This document shows positions 42,507 to 50,652 of a stretch of DNA of 64,000 bases, piece by piece; the stretch's first letter is position 1; each line of letters starts with the position of its first letter. The stretch covers positions 1,178,001 through 1,242,000 of the forward strand of contig NZ_JAKVPE010000001.1 in the NCBI RefSeq assembly GCF_022482365.1, given 5' to 3'. A program made the position numbers and the translations under genes. Below the pieces are notes generated by a model, which worked only from the letters and a program-made list of their open reading frames with translations, searched no databases and had not been told where the DNA came from. The stretch comes from Limosilactobacillus sp. (GTDB lineage: Bacteria > Bacillota > Bacilli > Lactobacillales > Lactobacillaceae).

Positions 42507-44915
42507 TTACCATTCGTAGTCGGTTGGGTCCTGAATTCCACGACCCGTGGCCTTGTCGAGCAGGATCCGCTGTTCGAAGTGAGCGACGTTGCGCTTCGTG
42601 GCCTTGACCATGTCAGGGTTGACAGAAACGTAGTCGATCCCACTTTGAATCAGGAAGTTCGTGAATTCTGGATACTCGGACGGTGCCTGCCCACAGATGG
42701 AAACAGTCCGACCGTCCTTGTGAGCGGCCTTGATCAGGTGCCGGATAGCCCGCTTAACGGCCAGGTTCCGCTCATCGAACAGGCTGGAAACCGTGTCGTT
42801 GTTCCGGTCACAACCCAACAGAAGCATCGTCAGGTCGTTGGAACCGATGGAGTAGCCATCAACGAACTGGTTGAACTGGTCAGCCAGGATAATGTTGGAC
42901 GGGATTTCGGCCATCATGTAAACCTTGAAGTCGGCGCCCCGAACTAATCCCTGGTCGTGCATAATTGCCGTGACCTTCCGAGCTTCGTCAACGGTCCGGA
43001 CGAATGGGATCATGACGTTCAAGTTCTTCAGGCCGAACTCTTCACGAACCTTCTTAACGGCAGCCAGTTCCAGCTTGAAGGCTTCCACGTACTTTGGGTC
43101 GTAGTAACGGGAGGCACCCCGCCAGCCCAGCAGGTCGGCTGGTTCGTGTGGCTCGTACTTCTCGCCACCCTTGAGCTTCCGGTATTCACTGGACTTGAAG
43201 TCGGACAGCCGCAGGACAACCGGCCGTGGTGCCATGGCCCGGGCAACCTTGCTTACCCCGTCGGCCAGCATGTCGACAACCTTCTCCGGGTGTCCCTGGT
43301 CAATCAGGTAAAGCGGGTGTTCGTGAATGTAGGTGGTCCAGAGGAATTCTTCCCGCATCAGGCCAATCCCGTCGGCTGGCAGGGTTGAGTACTTCTCGGC
43401 CAGCTCTGGGTCCCCAAGGTTCATCATAACCCGGGTAGCGGTTGGTGGGAAGGTCTCGGCAGCAACGACTTGGCCACCGGCAGCGGCCTGGGTCGTCGTT
43501 GGCTTCTTGAGCAGGGATTCAACCTTGCCCTTGTAGACAACCCCGTTCTTGGCGTCAACCGTAACAACGTCCCCGGTCTTGAAGACGTCGGTTGCGGCCT
43601 TGCCCCGACTCTTGGTCCCGACGATACATGGGATCTCCATTTCCCGGGAAACGATGGCGGCGTGACAGGTCATCCCACCGTTGTTGGTGATGATCCCGGC
43701 AGCCTTCTTCATTGCTGGAACCCAGTCAGGTGAAGTCATCAGGGTAACCAGCACTTCGCCGTCCTTGAATTCATCGATGTCCTTTGGGCTGTCGATGACG
43801 TGAACGACACCGCTGGCCACGCCTGGGCTAGCTGGCAAACCACGAACTGCAACCTCGGCATCACTTTCGGCAACCACGTTATCATCTCCTGCTGATTCTT
43901 CCGACTTCTTATTCTTGTTCCGCTGTGACCAAACCGTCTCTGGACGAGCTTGAACTAACCAGAGCTTGTTGGTGTTGGCGTCAAGGGCAAATTCCATGTC
44001 CATGTAGCAGCCATAGTGCTGTTCTATCTGCTTGACGTAGCCCGCCAGCTCCAGAACCTGGTCATCGGTCAGAACCGGCTTGTCTGCCAATTCGGCAGGA
44101 ACCGGTTCTTCCTTGGTACCACCCTCAGGCAGCCGAACCAGCTCGACCGGCTTGGTGGTGATGTTCTTTTCCACGATCTTCATCGACTTCTTGTCGACAA
44201 CGAAGTGATCCGGCGTCACCTTCCCTAAGACGATGTATTCACCGAGACCGTAGATGGTATCGATCACGATCTTGGTGTCATCCCCGTTGGTAACGTCGAC
44301 GGAGAACATGATCCCCGAGGCCTTAGAGAAGACCATCATCTGAACCGCGGCCGACAGGGCAACCTTTTCGTATGGGAAGTTCTGCTTGTGCCGGTAGTAA
44401 GTTGCCCGATCCGTGAAGAGTGAGGCGTAGCACTGCTGAACACGGTTAACCACGTCGTCAGCCCCGTGGATGTTCAGGTAGGATTCCTGTTGACCCGCAA
44501 AGGAAGCATTTGGCAGGTCCTCGGCCGTGGCAGACGACCGAATAGCAACGAACGGATCCTCCTGATTCATCCGCTTGGCCAGGTCGGCGTAGGCCTGCTT
44601 GATGTCAGCAGCTAAGTCATCCGGCATCTTGGCCCCGGTAATCAGGTCACGGATCTTGGTGCAGGCGTCGTGAAGCTCGTCGGCATTTTCGTAGTCCTTG
44701 ATCTGGTCCAGCAGGGCGTTGACCTGGTCATTTAGGCCGGTCTTTTCCATAAAATAACGGTAAGCGTGGGCCGTAGTAGCAAAGCCGTACGGGACAGGCA
44801 CGTTCATCGACGAGGTCATCTCCCCCAGTGAGGAAGACTTCCCACCGACCAGGTTAACGTCCTCTCGGTGGAGCTCATCGAACCATAATACATTAGCAAC
44901 ATCGCGATTTCCCAT
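42507..44915 (-). CDS. ppsA: Phosphoenolpyruvate synthase
   Basis: 802 residues. Converts pyruvate, ATP and water to PEP, AMP and phosphate. The N-terminal ATP-binding domain carries GGKSSSLGEM and IRSSATAEDLPNASFAGQQES. The swivelling phosphohistidine domain has catalytic His418 in GGMTCHAAIVSREM. The C-terminal PEP/pyruvate barrel includes MREEFLWT, GSNDLTMLLLG and SICGQAPSEYPEF. A Lys/Glu-rich linker near 330-350 is slightly longer than usual. GGAGGTAG precedes ATG 44915, and a perfect cre lies 26 bp upstream, implying CcpA control. Confidence 0.94.
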   Translation of the reverse strand: MGNRDVANVLWFDELHREDVNLVGGKSSSLGEMTSSMNVPVPYGFATTAHAYRYFMEKTGLNDQVNALLDQIKDYENADELHDACTKIRDLITGAKMPDDLAADIKQAYADLAKRMNQEDPFVAIRSSATAEDLPNASFAGQQESYLNIHGADDVVNRVQQCYASLFTDRATYYRHKQNFPYEKVALSAAVQMMVFSKASGIMFSVDVTNGDDTKIVIDTIYGLGEYIVLGKVTPDHFVVDKKSMKIVEKNITTKPVELVRLPEGGTKEEPVPAELADKPVLTDDQVLELAGYVKQIEQHYGCYMDMEFALDANTNKLWLVQARPETVWSQRNKNKKSEESAGDDNVVAESDAEVAVRGLPASPGVASGVVHVIDSPKDIDEFKDGEVLVTLMTSPDWVPAMKKAAGIITNNGGMTCHAAIVSREMEIPCIVGTKSRGKAATDVFKTGDVVTVDAKNGVVYKGKVESLLKKPTTTQAAAGGQVVAAETFPPTATRVMMNLGDPELAEKYSTLPADGIGLMREEFLWTTYIHEHPLYLIDQGHPEKVVDMLADGVSKVARAMAPRPVVLRLSDFKSSEYRKLKGGEKYEPHEPADLLGWRGASRYYDPKYVEAFKLELAAVKKVREEFGLKNLNVMIPFVRTVDEARKVTAIMHDQGLVRGADFKVYMMAEIPSNIILADQFNQFVDGYSIGSNDLTMLLLGCDRNNDTVSSLFDERNLAVKRAIRHLIKAAHKDGRTVSICGQAPSEYPEFTNFLIQSGIDYVSVNPDMVKATKRNVAHFEQRILLDKATGRGIQDPTDYEW

Positions 44916-44940
44916 AATACTACCTCCTCTGGATAGCTTG

Positions 44941-44954
44941 TGAAAGCGGTTACA
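44941..44954. promoter_or_regulatory. Catabolite-responsive element (cre) upstream of ppsA
   Basis: TGAAAGCGGTTACA matches the TGWAARCGNTWNCW consensus at every position. Between the promoter region and the ppsA start, so CcpA would block transcription when preferred sugar is present. Confidence 0.8.
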
Positions 44955-45053
44955 ACTACAATTACATTGTACCCTTTATTTATTAAACGTGGGACGTCAA
45001 ATGTGTCTTTTTGTCTCTTCTTATAACAAACTTAATATTATGTTCGATATAAA

Positions 45054-45097
45054 AAAGCTGATGGCCAAATTAATATTTGGCCATCAGCTTCGATTTT
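45054..45097. terminator. Terminator of trxA
   Basis: AAGCTGATGGCCAAAT pairs perfectly with ATTTGGCCATCAGCTT around a 3-4-nt loop; T-rich tails occur on both strands. Confidence 0.92.
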
Positions 45098-45421
45098 TTA
45101 TTCATTTTCGGTCAGTTTGCGGTCAAAATAGTGGGCTAATTTGGCCTCCGGGTAGACCCCGGTGACCTTTTCCTTAGCCTGCCCATCGCGGAACAGGACT
45201 AAGCTCGGAATGCTCATCACCTTGTAGCGCTGGGCAATTTCCTGGTTGCCGTCAACATTCATTTTCACAAACTTGATCTTTCCTTGGTACTGAGCTTCGA
45301 GCCGGTCCATGATCGGGTTCATCATCTTGCAGGGCCCACACCAGGGTGCCCAGAAGTCGACGACCGTCAGTGGCCCCGCCGTCAGTTCGGCGAAGTTTTC
45401 TGCGGTTGCTTCAATTGCCAT
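45098..45421 (-). CDS. trxA: Thioredoxin
   Basis: 107 residues. Active site WCGPC with Cys28 and Cys31, followed by KMMNPIMDRLE, cis-Pro in IPSLVLF and the C-terminal helix. Reduces protein disulfides in the cytoplasm. ATG 45421 has an AAGGAA site; an in-frame upstream ATG at 45460 lies inside the terC gene. Its start follows the terC stop by only 4 bp, so the two are co-transcribed. Confidence 0.94.
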   Translation of the reverse strand: MAIEATAENFAELTAGPLTVVDFWAPWCGPCKMMNPIMDRLEAQYQGKIKFVKMNVDGNQEIAQRYKVMSIPSLVLFRDGQAKEKVTGVYPEAKLAHYFDRKLTENE

Positions 45422-45425
45422 TTGT

Positions 45426-46181
45426 TTATTCCTTCTTTTTATTATTCGAGCGGCGCACAAAGTAGATCACAATCGTCAGCGCGAAGACTATCAGCATGAA
45501 GATCCCAAAGATGCTGGACGGAATCTCGATGTCAATTGCCGGAATCGTCAAGAAAAGCTTGACGGCAATGATGGCGATCAGGCAGTAGGCCATCGGCTCC
45601 AGTTCCGGAATCTTCCGCATCAAGCGCATGATAATCTCGGCCACGCCCCGCATGCAAGCGATCCCGATCATCCCACCGATCAGGACGATGACCGGATTGG
45701 ACGAGATTGCCAGCGAGGCCAGAACCGAGTCGACGGAGAAGATGATGTCCATGAACTCAATCTGGGCCACCACCGACCAGAAACGCTTGCGCCCGGTCAG
45801 GTGGGCGGCCGTGCTGCGGACCTGACGAACCCGTTTGTGCCCGAAATATTTATTTTTGAAAAAGCGGTATACCAGATAGATAAGGTAGGCGGCGCCAATC
45901 ACCTTGATCTCCCAAAAGTTGATCAAGTAGGTCCCGACCCCAATGATCAGGAAACGGAACAGGTAGGAGCCCCAGATCCCGTAGAACAGGGATTCCTCTT
46001 GTTCCTTGAGCGTTGGCAGCACCCGCGTTTGGGCCGCCAGCACGACGGCATTGTCGACTGACAGCAAACATTCGATCATCACCAGGGAAAAGATGATTAG
46101 CCAGTCCTGGCCCGAAGTGATGACAGTTGACCAGTTATGTGGATCGAAGAAGGGTCCATATAACTTTTCTAAAAGTGACAA
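45426..46181 (-). CDS. TerC-family membrane protein
   Basis: 251 residues with seven to eight membrane segments. The TerC motifs are present: IECLLSVDNAVVLA and FMDIIFSVDSVLA, each with the Asp/Asn pair thought to bind metal. Bacillus homologues take part in manganese export or metallation of secreted proteins. First gene of a pair with trxA. GGGGGACAC precedes its ATG 46181. Confidence 0.87.
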   Translation of the reverse strand: MSLLEKLYGPFFDPHNWSTVITSGQDWLIIFSLVMIECLLSVDNAVVLAAQTRVLPTLKEQEESLFYGIWGSYLFRFLIIGVGTYLINFWEIKVIGAAYLIYLVYRFFKNKYFGHKRVRQVRSTAAHLTGRKRFWSVVAQIEFMDIIFSVDSVLASLAISSNPVIVLIGGMIGIACMRGVAEIIMRLMRKIPELEPMAYCLIAIIAVKLFLTIPAIDIEIPSSIFGIFMLIVFALTIVIYFVRRSNNKKKE

Positions 46182-46214
46182 TTAGTGTCCCCCTTTAAAT
46201 TATTTTTTATCTAC

Positions 46215-47129
46215 CTAATTCAACCCATATTTTACCAGATATTGGGCAAAATATGGGGGCAGGGGGGCCGTAATTTGGATTTTCTTAAGGGAGAATGGAA
46301 CGACTAAACGCTGGGTGGCACCGTGCAAAAGCATCTTTTCCGGTGAATTCGGGTTGTAGATCGGGTCACCGACGATCGGGTGTCCGCTGTGCGCCAGGTG
46401 AACCCGGAGCTGGTGGGTCCGCCCCGTCGCCAGGCGCAGGCGAACCAGGGAGCGTTCGGGGCCGGCGGCGAGGCTAGTATAGTAGGTCAGCGCCGGTTGG
46501 GCATGCAGGCCGTCGACGCTGCGCCAACGGGGGTCCCGCGGGTTGCGGCCGATCGGCCAGTTCCATTTTCCCTGGCCGGTGAGCCGCCCTTCGACCACCG
46601 CCAGGTATTCCCGGTGGATTTCTCCCGCGGCGATCAGGCGATTGAGTACCGGCACCACCACCGGGTTCTTGGCGACGATCATTGCCCCGCTGGTCTCCAG
46701 ATCGAGCCGGTGGACCATGTAGGCGCCGTCCCCGGTTCCCCGCAGGTAGCCGGCAACGTCATTCATCACCGTGCCCTCTTCCCCCGCCTGGTTAGGGTGG
46801 CTCTTCTGCCCCCGCGGCTTGTTGACCACCAGGAGGTCCCGATTTTCAAAGAGAACCGCCAGCTGCGGGGCCGGGGTCGGGACATAGTGGTTGGCCCCCG
46901 GCGTCCGGAATTCATCCCCGCAAAAGAGGAGCTGAACTTGATCGCCGGGATAAATGGGCCGGTTCATCGTCTCGTAGCGCCCGTTGACCAGGACGTGCTG
47001 GCGGCGGCGCAGGAAATGAATTAGTCGGTCCGGCAGCAGCCACTGATCGTGCAGGAGCTGGCGCAGTGAAATGACCGGCTGTTCCGGGCGCAGCCGTTCG
47101 GTTAGTTGCCAGCGAATGTCTGCTGCCAC
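46215..47129 (-). CDS. RluA-family pseudouridine synthase
   Basis: 304 residues. An S4-like N-terminal RNA-binding part (LIHFLRRRQHVLVNGRYE) precedes the catalytic domain. The catalytic Asp is in MVHRLDLETSGAMIVAKN, with the family KPRGQKSHPN and GRTHQLRVHLAHSGHPIVGDPIY motifs, the last typical of RluA/RluD. It modifies uridines in rRNA or tRNA; the exact site is unknown. Its ATG 47129 directly follows the stop of the upstream hydrolase gene, so translation may be coupled. Confidence 0.9.
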   Translation of the reverse strand: MAADIRWQLTERLRPEQPVISLRQLLHDQWLLPDRLIHFLRRRQHVLVNGRYETMNRPIYPGDQVQLLFCGDEFRTPGANHYVPTPAPQLAVLFENRDLLVVNKPRGQKSHPNQAGEEGTVMNDVAGYLRGTGDGAYMVHRLDLETSGAMIVAKNPVVVPVLNRLIAAGEIHREYLAVVEGRLTGQGKWNWPIGRNPRDPRWRSVDGLHAQPALTYYTSLAAGPERSLVRLRLATGRTHQLRVHLAHSGHPIVGDPIYNPNSPEKMLLHGATQRLVVPFSLKKIQITAPLPPYFAQYLVKYGLN

Positions 47130-48107
47130 CTACTTCACCTCCCGGACGCTCAGCCGGTCCGGCACGTGGTAGACCTTGGGCTTGGTCCAATTCAGCATGT
47201 CGTCGGTCAACTGAAGCTTGGTAATGTCGCCACGGTGGTAGGACTGGAAATAGTAGCTCCGGCTCTCGGCCACCGTCACGGCCCGGTAAACGGAATAGGT
47301 CGGCTGATGGCGGCTGTTCTGCGGGACGGTCACGCTGTCCAGCAGGTGCCACTCGCTGATCAACCCGGTGGCCTCGTCGGCGGGCACGTCCGCCCGTTCT
47401 TTCAGGTAGGCCGCCCGGACAAAGCGGGCACTCGGCGAGTAGTAGCCGGGTGGGTTGGTCTTGCCAGAAAGACGCCCCGTCGTGACCCGGGGTGTGTTGA
47501 GTGGGACCGTTCCTGCCGCAAACGCTGGCGTGAAGTCCACGTAGCGTTCCATCTGGGCTAACTGGCGATCAAAGTCAGGGCTGTTGGTGACCACGCCAAG
47601 CGGGTTCTCGATCACCCGCAGCGGCGTCTGGCTGGGTTCAATCACCACGATCCGGCCAGTCCGGTCGGCCAGGGCAAAGTGCAGCTCCGGGTTGCCGTAC
47701 TTGGTATCGCTGTTTTTCTCACTCATTAATTCGACCTCATCCAGGTGGTCAATTAAGTCCTGGACCGAGCGGAAGTTGCCCAGCACCCAGAAGATAAACT
47801 CGTAGGCCGCCAGCTGGACCTTGGTGCTATTGCGTTCGTCCTGGTAGTGGGCACCGTTATCAAAGGTCAGCTTCTGGGCCATCAGCCCCCACTCGTTGAC
47901 CCCGTCGGACACGTCGACGCGGCGAGCATCCAGACTGCCGCCACCGACCAAGGCATACTTATTTTCATAGACCCGGTGATCGAAGGCCGTCGCCCAGCGA
48001 AAGTGCCGGGGAATAAATAGGGGCGAAACCGCCAGGACCGGCCAGTCCATCGTCCGGGCCAACAGGTGGGTATGGTCCAAGGTCACCTGATAAATACTGG
48101 TACACAT
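47130..48107 (-). CDS. Choloylglycine hydrolase family (penicillin V acylase-like) amidase
   Basis: 325 residues from ATG 48107, which puts a Cys at position 2 (MCTSIYQV) as the N-terminal nucleophile of this Ntn-hydrolase family; an ATG lies one codon earlier with AAAGGGG at good spacing. Catalytic/binding residues by pattern: LARTMDW (Arg, Asp), NEWGLMAQ (Asn), VVTNSPDFD (Asn) and late Arg residues. ARTMD is more usual in penicillin V acylases than in bile salt hydrolases. Its substrate (bile salt, penicillin or acyl-homoserine-lactone-like amide) is open. It precedes the pseudouridine synthase gene with no gap. Confidence 0.82.
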   Translation of the reverse strand: MCTSIYQVTLDHTHLLARTMDWPVLAVSPLFIPRHFRWATAFDHRVYENKYALVGGGSLDARRVDVSDGVNEWGLMAQKLTFDNGAHYQDERNSTKVQLAAYEFIFWVLGNFRSVQDLIDHLDEVELMSEKNSDTKYGNPELHFALADRTGRIVVIEPSQTPLRVIENPLGVVTNSPDFDRQLAQMERYVDFTPAFAAGTVPLNTPRVTTGRLSGKTNPPGYYSPSARFVRAAYLKERADVPADEATGLISEWHLLDSVTVPQNSRHQPTYSVYRAVTVAESRSYYFQSYHRGDITKLQLTDDMLNWTKPKVYHVPDRLSVREVK

Positions 48108-48156
48108 CATCCAGCACCCCTTTCGTGAATTTCTTAATCTTTCCAAATAGCTTTGA

Positions 48157-48298
48157 AAGATAACGTGGAAAACCAAAGGCTAGCTTCGCGTCGTAACCGT
48201 GGGACTAGTGTCTAGCTACGGCCGAAAGCCGACGCCTTCAGCGCCGACTCCCGTCCTAGTAGCCTCTCGTCCCACTTTAGTGGTTATTTCCCACTCAC
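48157..48298. repeat. Intergenic palindromic repeat, copy E (with 24-bp insertion)
   Basis: Starts AAGATAACGTGGAAAACC and ends TTTCCCACTCAC. A stretch of about 24 bp (48172-48197) is inserted in the left arm. The second stem is GTGGGAC/GTCCCAC rather than GTGGGGC/GCCCCAC, with both sides changed. Uniquely, it lies between divergent genes. Confidence 0.82.
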
Positions 48299-48431
48299 TT
48301 TTTTATTTTAGATTATTTCCCGGGAAATTTGCCACTATTTTGTCTTCGCCATCCCCGTCAGCTTTACTTTTGGGAGCAAAAAGAGTTGAATAGTATTTGT
48401 AACTAAAGGCAAGCAACGAGGAGATGAAGTG

Positions 48432-49349
48432 ATGTTAAGTGCCGAAGCAATCAACGACCGGAGTAAGTGGATCAGTGTTTTTGAGCCCCTGCCCCACGAA
48501 CGGGCGGACCTGATCAAAAAGTACGAGGTCACGAAGGAACTCCTCGACTACGCCATCGACCCCTACGAAAAAGCCCGGGTCGAAATCGATCCCGATGCCG
48601 GCGTGACCCTGCTGATCTTCGACGTCTACGTGCCCACCCACGCGGTGACGGCTCCGCAGACCGCCCCGATCGGCATCATGCTGACGGCCAACAACATCAT
48701 CACCTTCACCAACGCCAAGACCAACTTCGTCAACGGGGTGATCGCCAACCAGCTCCGGATCCTCAAGCGTCGCGGACCGATCACTGATAAGCTCAACCTG
48801 GTCTTCCCGATTCTCTACCGGCTCTCCACGAGCTACTTCGGCCCCCTGCGCCGCGTCGACCAGCAGCGGCAACAGATTCAGCGCAATATCCAGCGCCGCA
48901 CCGGCCGCAAGGCGATTGGTGAGTTCATGGAAATTGAAACCGGCCTGGTCTACATTCTGACCTCGCTGAAGGGCAATGTCTCCCTGCTTGAGGAGTTCAA
49001 GCGCCGGTTTGCCGACCAGATGTCGACCCGTCAGAACAACGACCTTGACGACGTAATTGTCGAAGCACAGCAGGGACTGGAGATGGCCCAGATGACCTCC
49101 GACGTATCCGAGCGGGTCTCCAATGCCTATAGCAAGGTGATCGACAGCGACCTGAACCAGACGATGAAGTACCTGACCATCTATTCGATCGTCCTCTCCA
49201 TCCCGACGATCGTCTCCGGTTTCTACGGTGAAAACGTCAAGCTGCCGCTGGCGAACGGCCAGTATTCCTGGGTGATCACCCTGATCATCACCCTAATTTT
49301 GATGATCATTACCATGATCTTCATGATTACGCGAAAATGGTGGAAATAG
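48432..49349 (+). CDS. CorA-family divalent metal transporter with GEN in place of GMN
   Basis: 305 residues. A soluble N-terminal alpha/beta domain and long helices (about 130-240) lead to two C-terminal membrane helices: LTIYSIVLSIPTIVSGFYGENVKLP and the final ITLIITLILMIITMIFMI. Family members have YGMN at the pore mouth; here it reads YGEN. The C-terminal basic residues are as in CorA. GAGGAG eight nt upstream fixes ATG 48432; the GTG 3 nt before is less well placed. Metal and direction unknown because of the changed motif. Confidence 0.83.
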   Translation: MLSAEAINDRSKWISVFEPLPHERADLIKKYEVTKELLDYAIDPYEKARVEIDPDAGVTLLIFDVYVPTHAVTAPQTAPIGIMLTANNIITFTNAKTNFVNGVIANQLRILKRRGPITDKLNLVFPILYRLSTSYFGPLRRVDQQRQQIQRNIQRRTGRKAIGEFMEIETGLVYILTSLKGNVSLLEEFKRRFADQMSTRQNNDLDDVIVEAQQGLEMAQMTSDVSERVSNAYSKVIDSDLNQTMKYLTIYSIVLSIPTIVSGFYGENVKLPLANGQYSWVITLIITLILMIITMIFMITRKWWK

Positions 49350-49352
49350 AAA

Positions 49353-49395
49353 CGAGACCGGAAGAAAACTTTTCTTTCTGGCTCGCTTTTTATTC
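49353..49395. terminator. Terminator of the CorA-family gene
   Basis: CGAGACCGGAAGAAAA pairs imperfectly with TTTTCTTTCTGGCTCG, then TTTTTATT. Confidence 0.75.
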
Positions 49396-49401
49396 TTAAT
49401 A

Positions 49402-49519
49402 AAGATAACGTGGGAAAAAGCGAGCTCCTAGTGTCTATCCACGAACGAAGGCCGACGCTTGCAGCGTCAACCTCCGCTCGCCGATAGCCATACGGAGCTC
49501 TTTAAAGCTTTTTCCCACT
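49402..49519. repeat. Intergenic palindromic repeat, copy F (covarying arms)
   Basis: Outer arms GTGGGAAAAAGC and GCTTTTTCCCAC are perfectly complementary, and AGCTCC pairs with GGAGCT. These differ from the AAACAACC/GGTTGTTT and GTGGGGC/GCCCCAC arms of copies A, C and D. It lies between the convergent corA-like and CDF genes. Confidence 0.82.
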
Positions 49520-49526
49520 TCTAAAT

Positions 49527-50558
49527 TTAGAAATGCCCCTTCACATCCTTATCCGAGAACGAGTGCGGATCCGGCATGAAGGAAATATCAACGTCGATGA
49601 TGCCGAACTTCTTGCGCATCATCCGTTCAATCTCTTCCGACAGCTGGTAGCTCTCCAGGACCGTCATCTTTCCGTTGACAATCAGGGTGGCATCCAGCGA
49701 AACCACGTTCCCGTTGTAGTGGGCCTTGAGTTCGACCACCCGCCGGACGTGCTTGACCTTGCCAATTGCTTCGGCGTACTGTTTTTCGGCCGCCGGATCA
49801 AAGTAGTCGGCCAGGTTCAGGCTGGTTTCAAAGAAAATCTTCAGTCCGGAATAGAGGATGAAGAAACCAACGATGATACTGGTGACCCCATCGAGCCAGG
49901 AAAGCTGAAAGAGCAGGGCCCCGCCGATGGCCACCATCGTGCCAATGCTGGTGAAAGCGTCACTGAGGCTGTCCTGGGCTGATGCCAGCAGGGCCGCATT
50001 TTGCAGCTTGCGACCGGTCTGCCTGTTCATGTACCAGACCACGAGCATGATCACCGAGGCGATTCCGGCACCGATCAGGGCCACCGGATCGGGAACCACC
50101 CGACTGGCCGGATTGAGCAGGGCCCGGATCCCGCTAATGATGACGCTCAGGGCGATGGCAATCATGACCACCGCCGTTACCAGTGAAAAGACGGTCTCGT
50201 AGCGCCAGCGAACAAACTGGATCCGCTGGTCGCCGCCGAGGTGCTGCTGGTACTTGGGTCCCGGCAGCTTGACCCCCGCGATGTCATCATCATGGATGTC
50301 CTGGGCAATGTGGAGCCCCATCATCAAGAGCACCGTCGAGATGATCCCCGACAGGTTGTTGAAGGCGTCGGCACGCAGGGTTTGCGACCGGCTGATGGCC
50401 GCCAGCCAGTATTCAATCACCGAAATGCTACAGTAGGCCACCACGTTATAAATCAGGTGGCGCTGGGCGGCCCGAATCTTGGCCAATTCAGCGGCCTGGT
50501 TGGACTCCCACTGCTTCATCTCCCGGGTAACGTGTTTCTTGAACTTACTCAAACTCAC
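49527..50558 (-). CDS. Cation diffusion facilitator (CDF) transporter
   Basis: 343 residues with six membrane helices and a C-terminal cytoplasmic metal-binding domain (RRVVELKAHYNGNVVSLDATLIVNG). Helix II carries ADAFNNLSG and helix V SAQDSLSDAFTS, the positions of the metal site; DxxxD rather than HxxxD favours Mn2+ or Fe2+ over Zn2+. The start is GTG 50558, but TTG at 50552 has better spacing to GAGGAG and may be used. It is convergent with the CorA-like gene. Confidence 0.86.
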   Translation of the reverse strand: MSLSKFKKHVTREMKQWESNQAAELAKIRAAQRHLIYNVVAYCSISVIEYWLAAISRSQTLRADAFNNLSGIISTVLLMMGLHIAQDIHDDDIAGVKLPGPKYQQHLGGDQRIQFVRWRYETVFSLVTAVVMIAIALSVIISGIRALLNPASRVVPDPVALIGAGIASVIMLVVWYMNRQTGRKLQNAALLASAQDSLSDAFTSIGTMVAIGGALLFQLSWLDGVTSIIVGFFILYSGLKIFFETSLNLADYFDPAAEKQYAEAIGKVKHVRRVVELKAHYNGNVVSLDATLIVNGKMTVLESYQLSEEIERMMRKKFGIIDVDISFMPDPHSFSDKDVKGHF

Positions 50559-50595
50559 TACTCCTCATGCAAAGTTACAGGGCTATTCTACCACC

Positions 50596-50640
50596 AACAC
50601 GAAAAGGCGAGCCGTTTTAGACTCGCCTTTTCGTGTTTTT
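50596..50640. terminator. Hairpin between pepD and the CDF gene
   Basis: CACGAAAAGGCGAG pairs with CTCGCCTTTTCGTG around a 10-nt loop. It follows pepD on the minus strand; the stronger T-run is on the plus strand. Confidence 0.75.
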
Positions 50641-50652
50641 GCTATGAATTAA

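Noticed and set aside
2114-49519. Palindromic repeats considered as CRISPR or as classical terminators
   Set aside because: Copies are far apart, about 120 bp and without spacers, so not CRISPR. Several lie just after normal T-run terminators and lack T-runs themselves.
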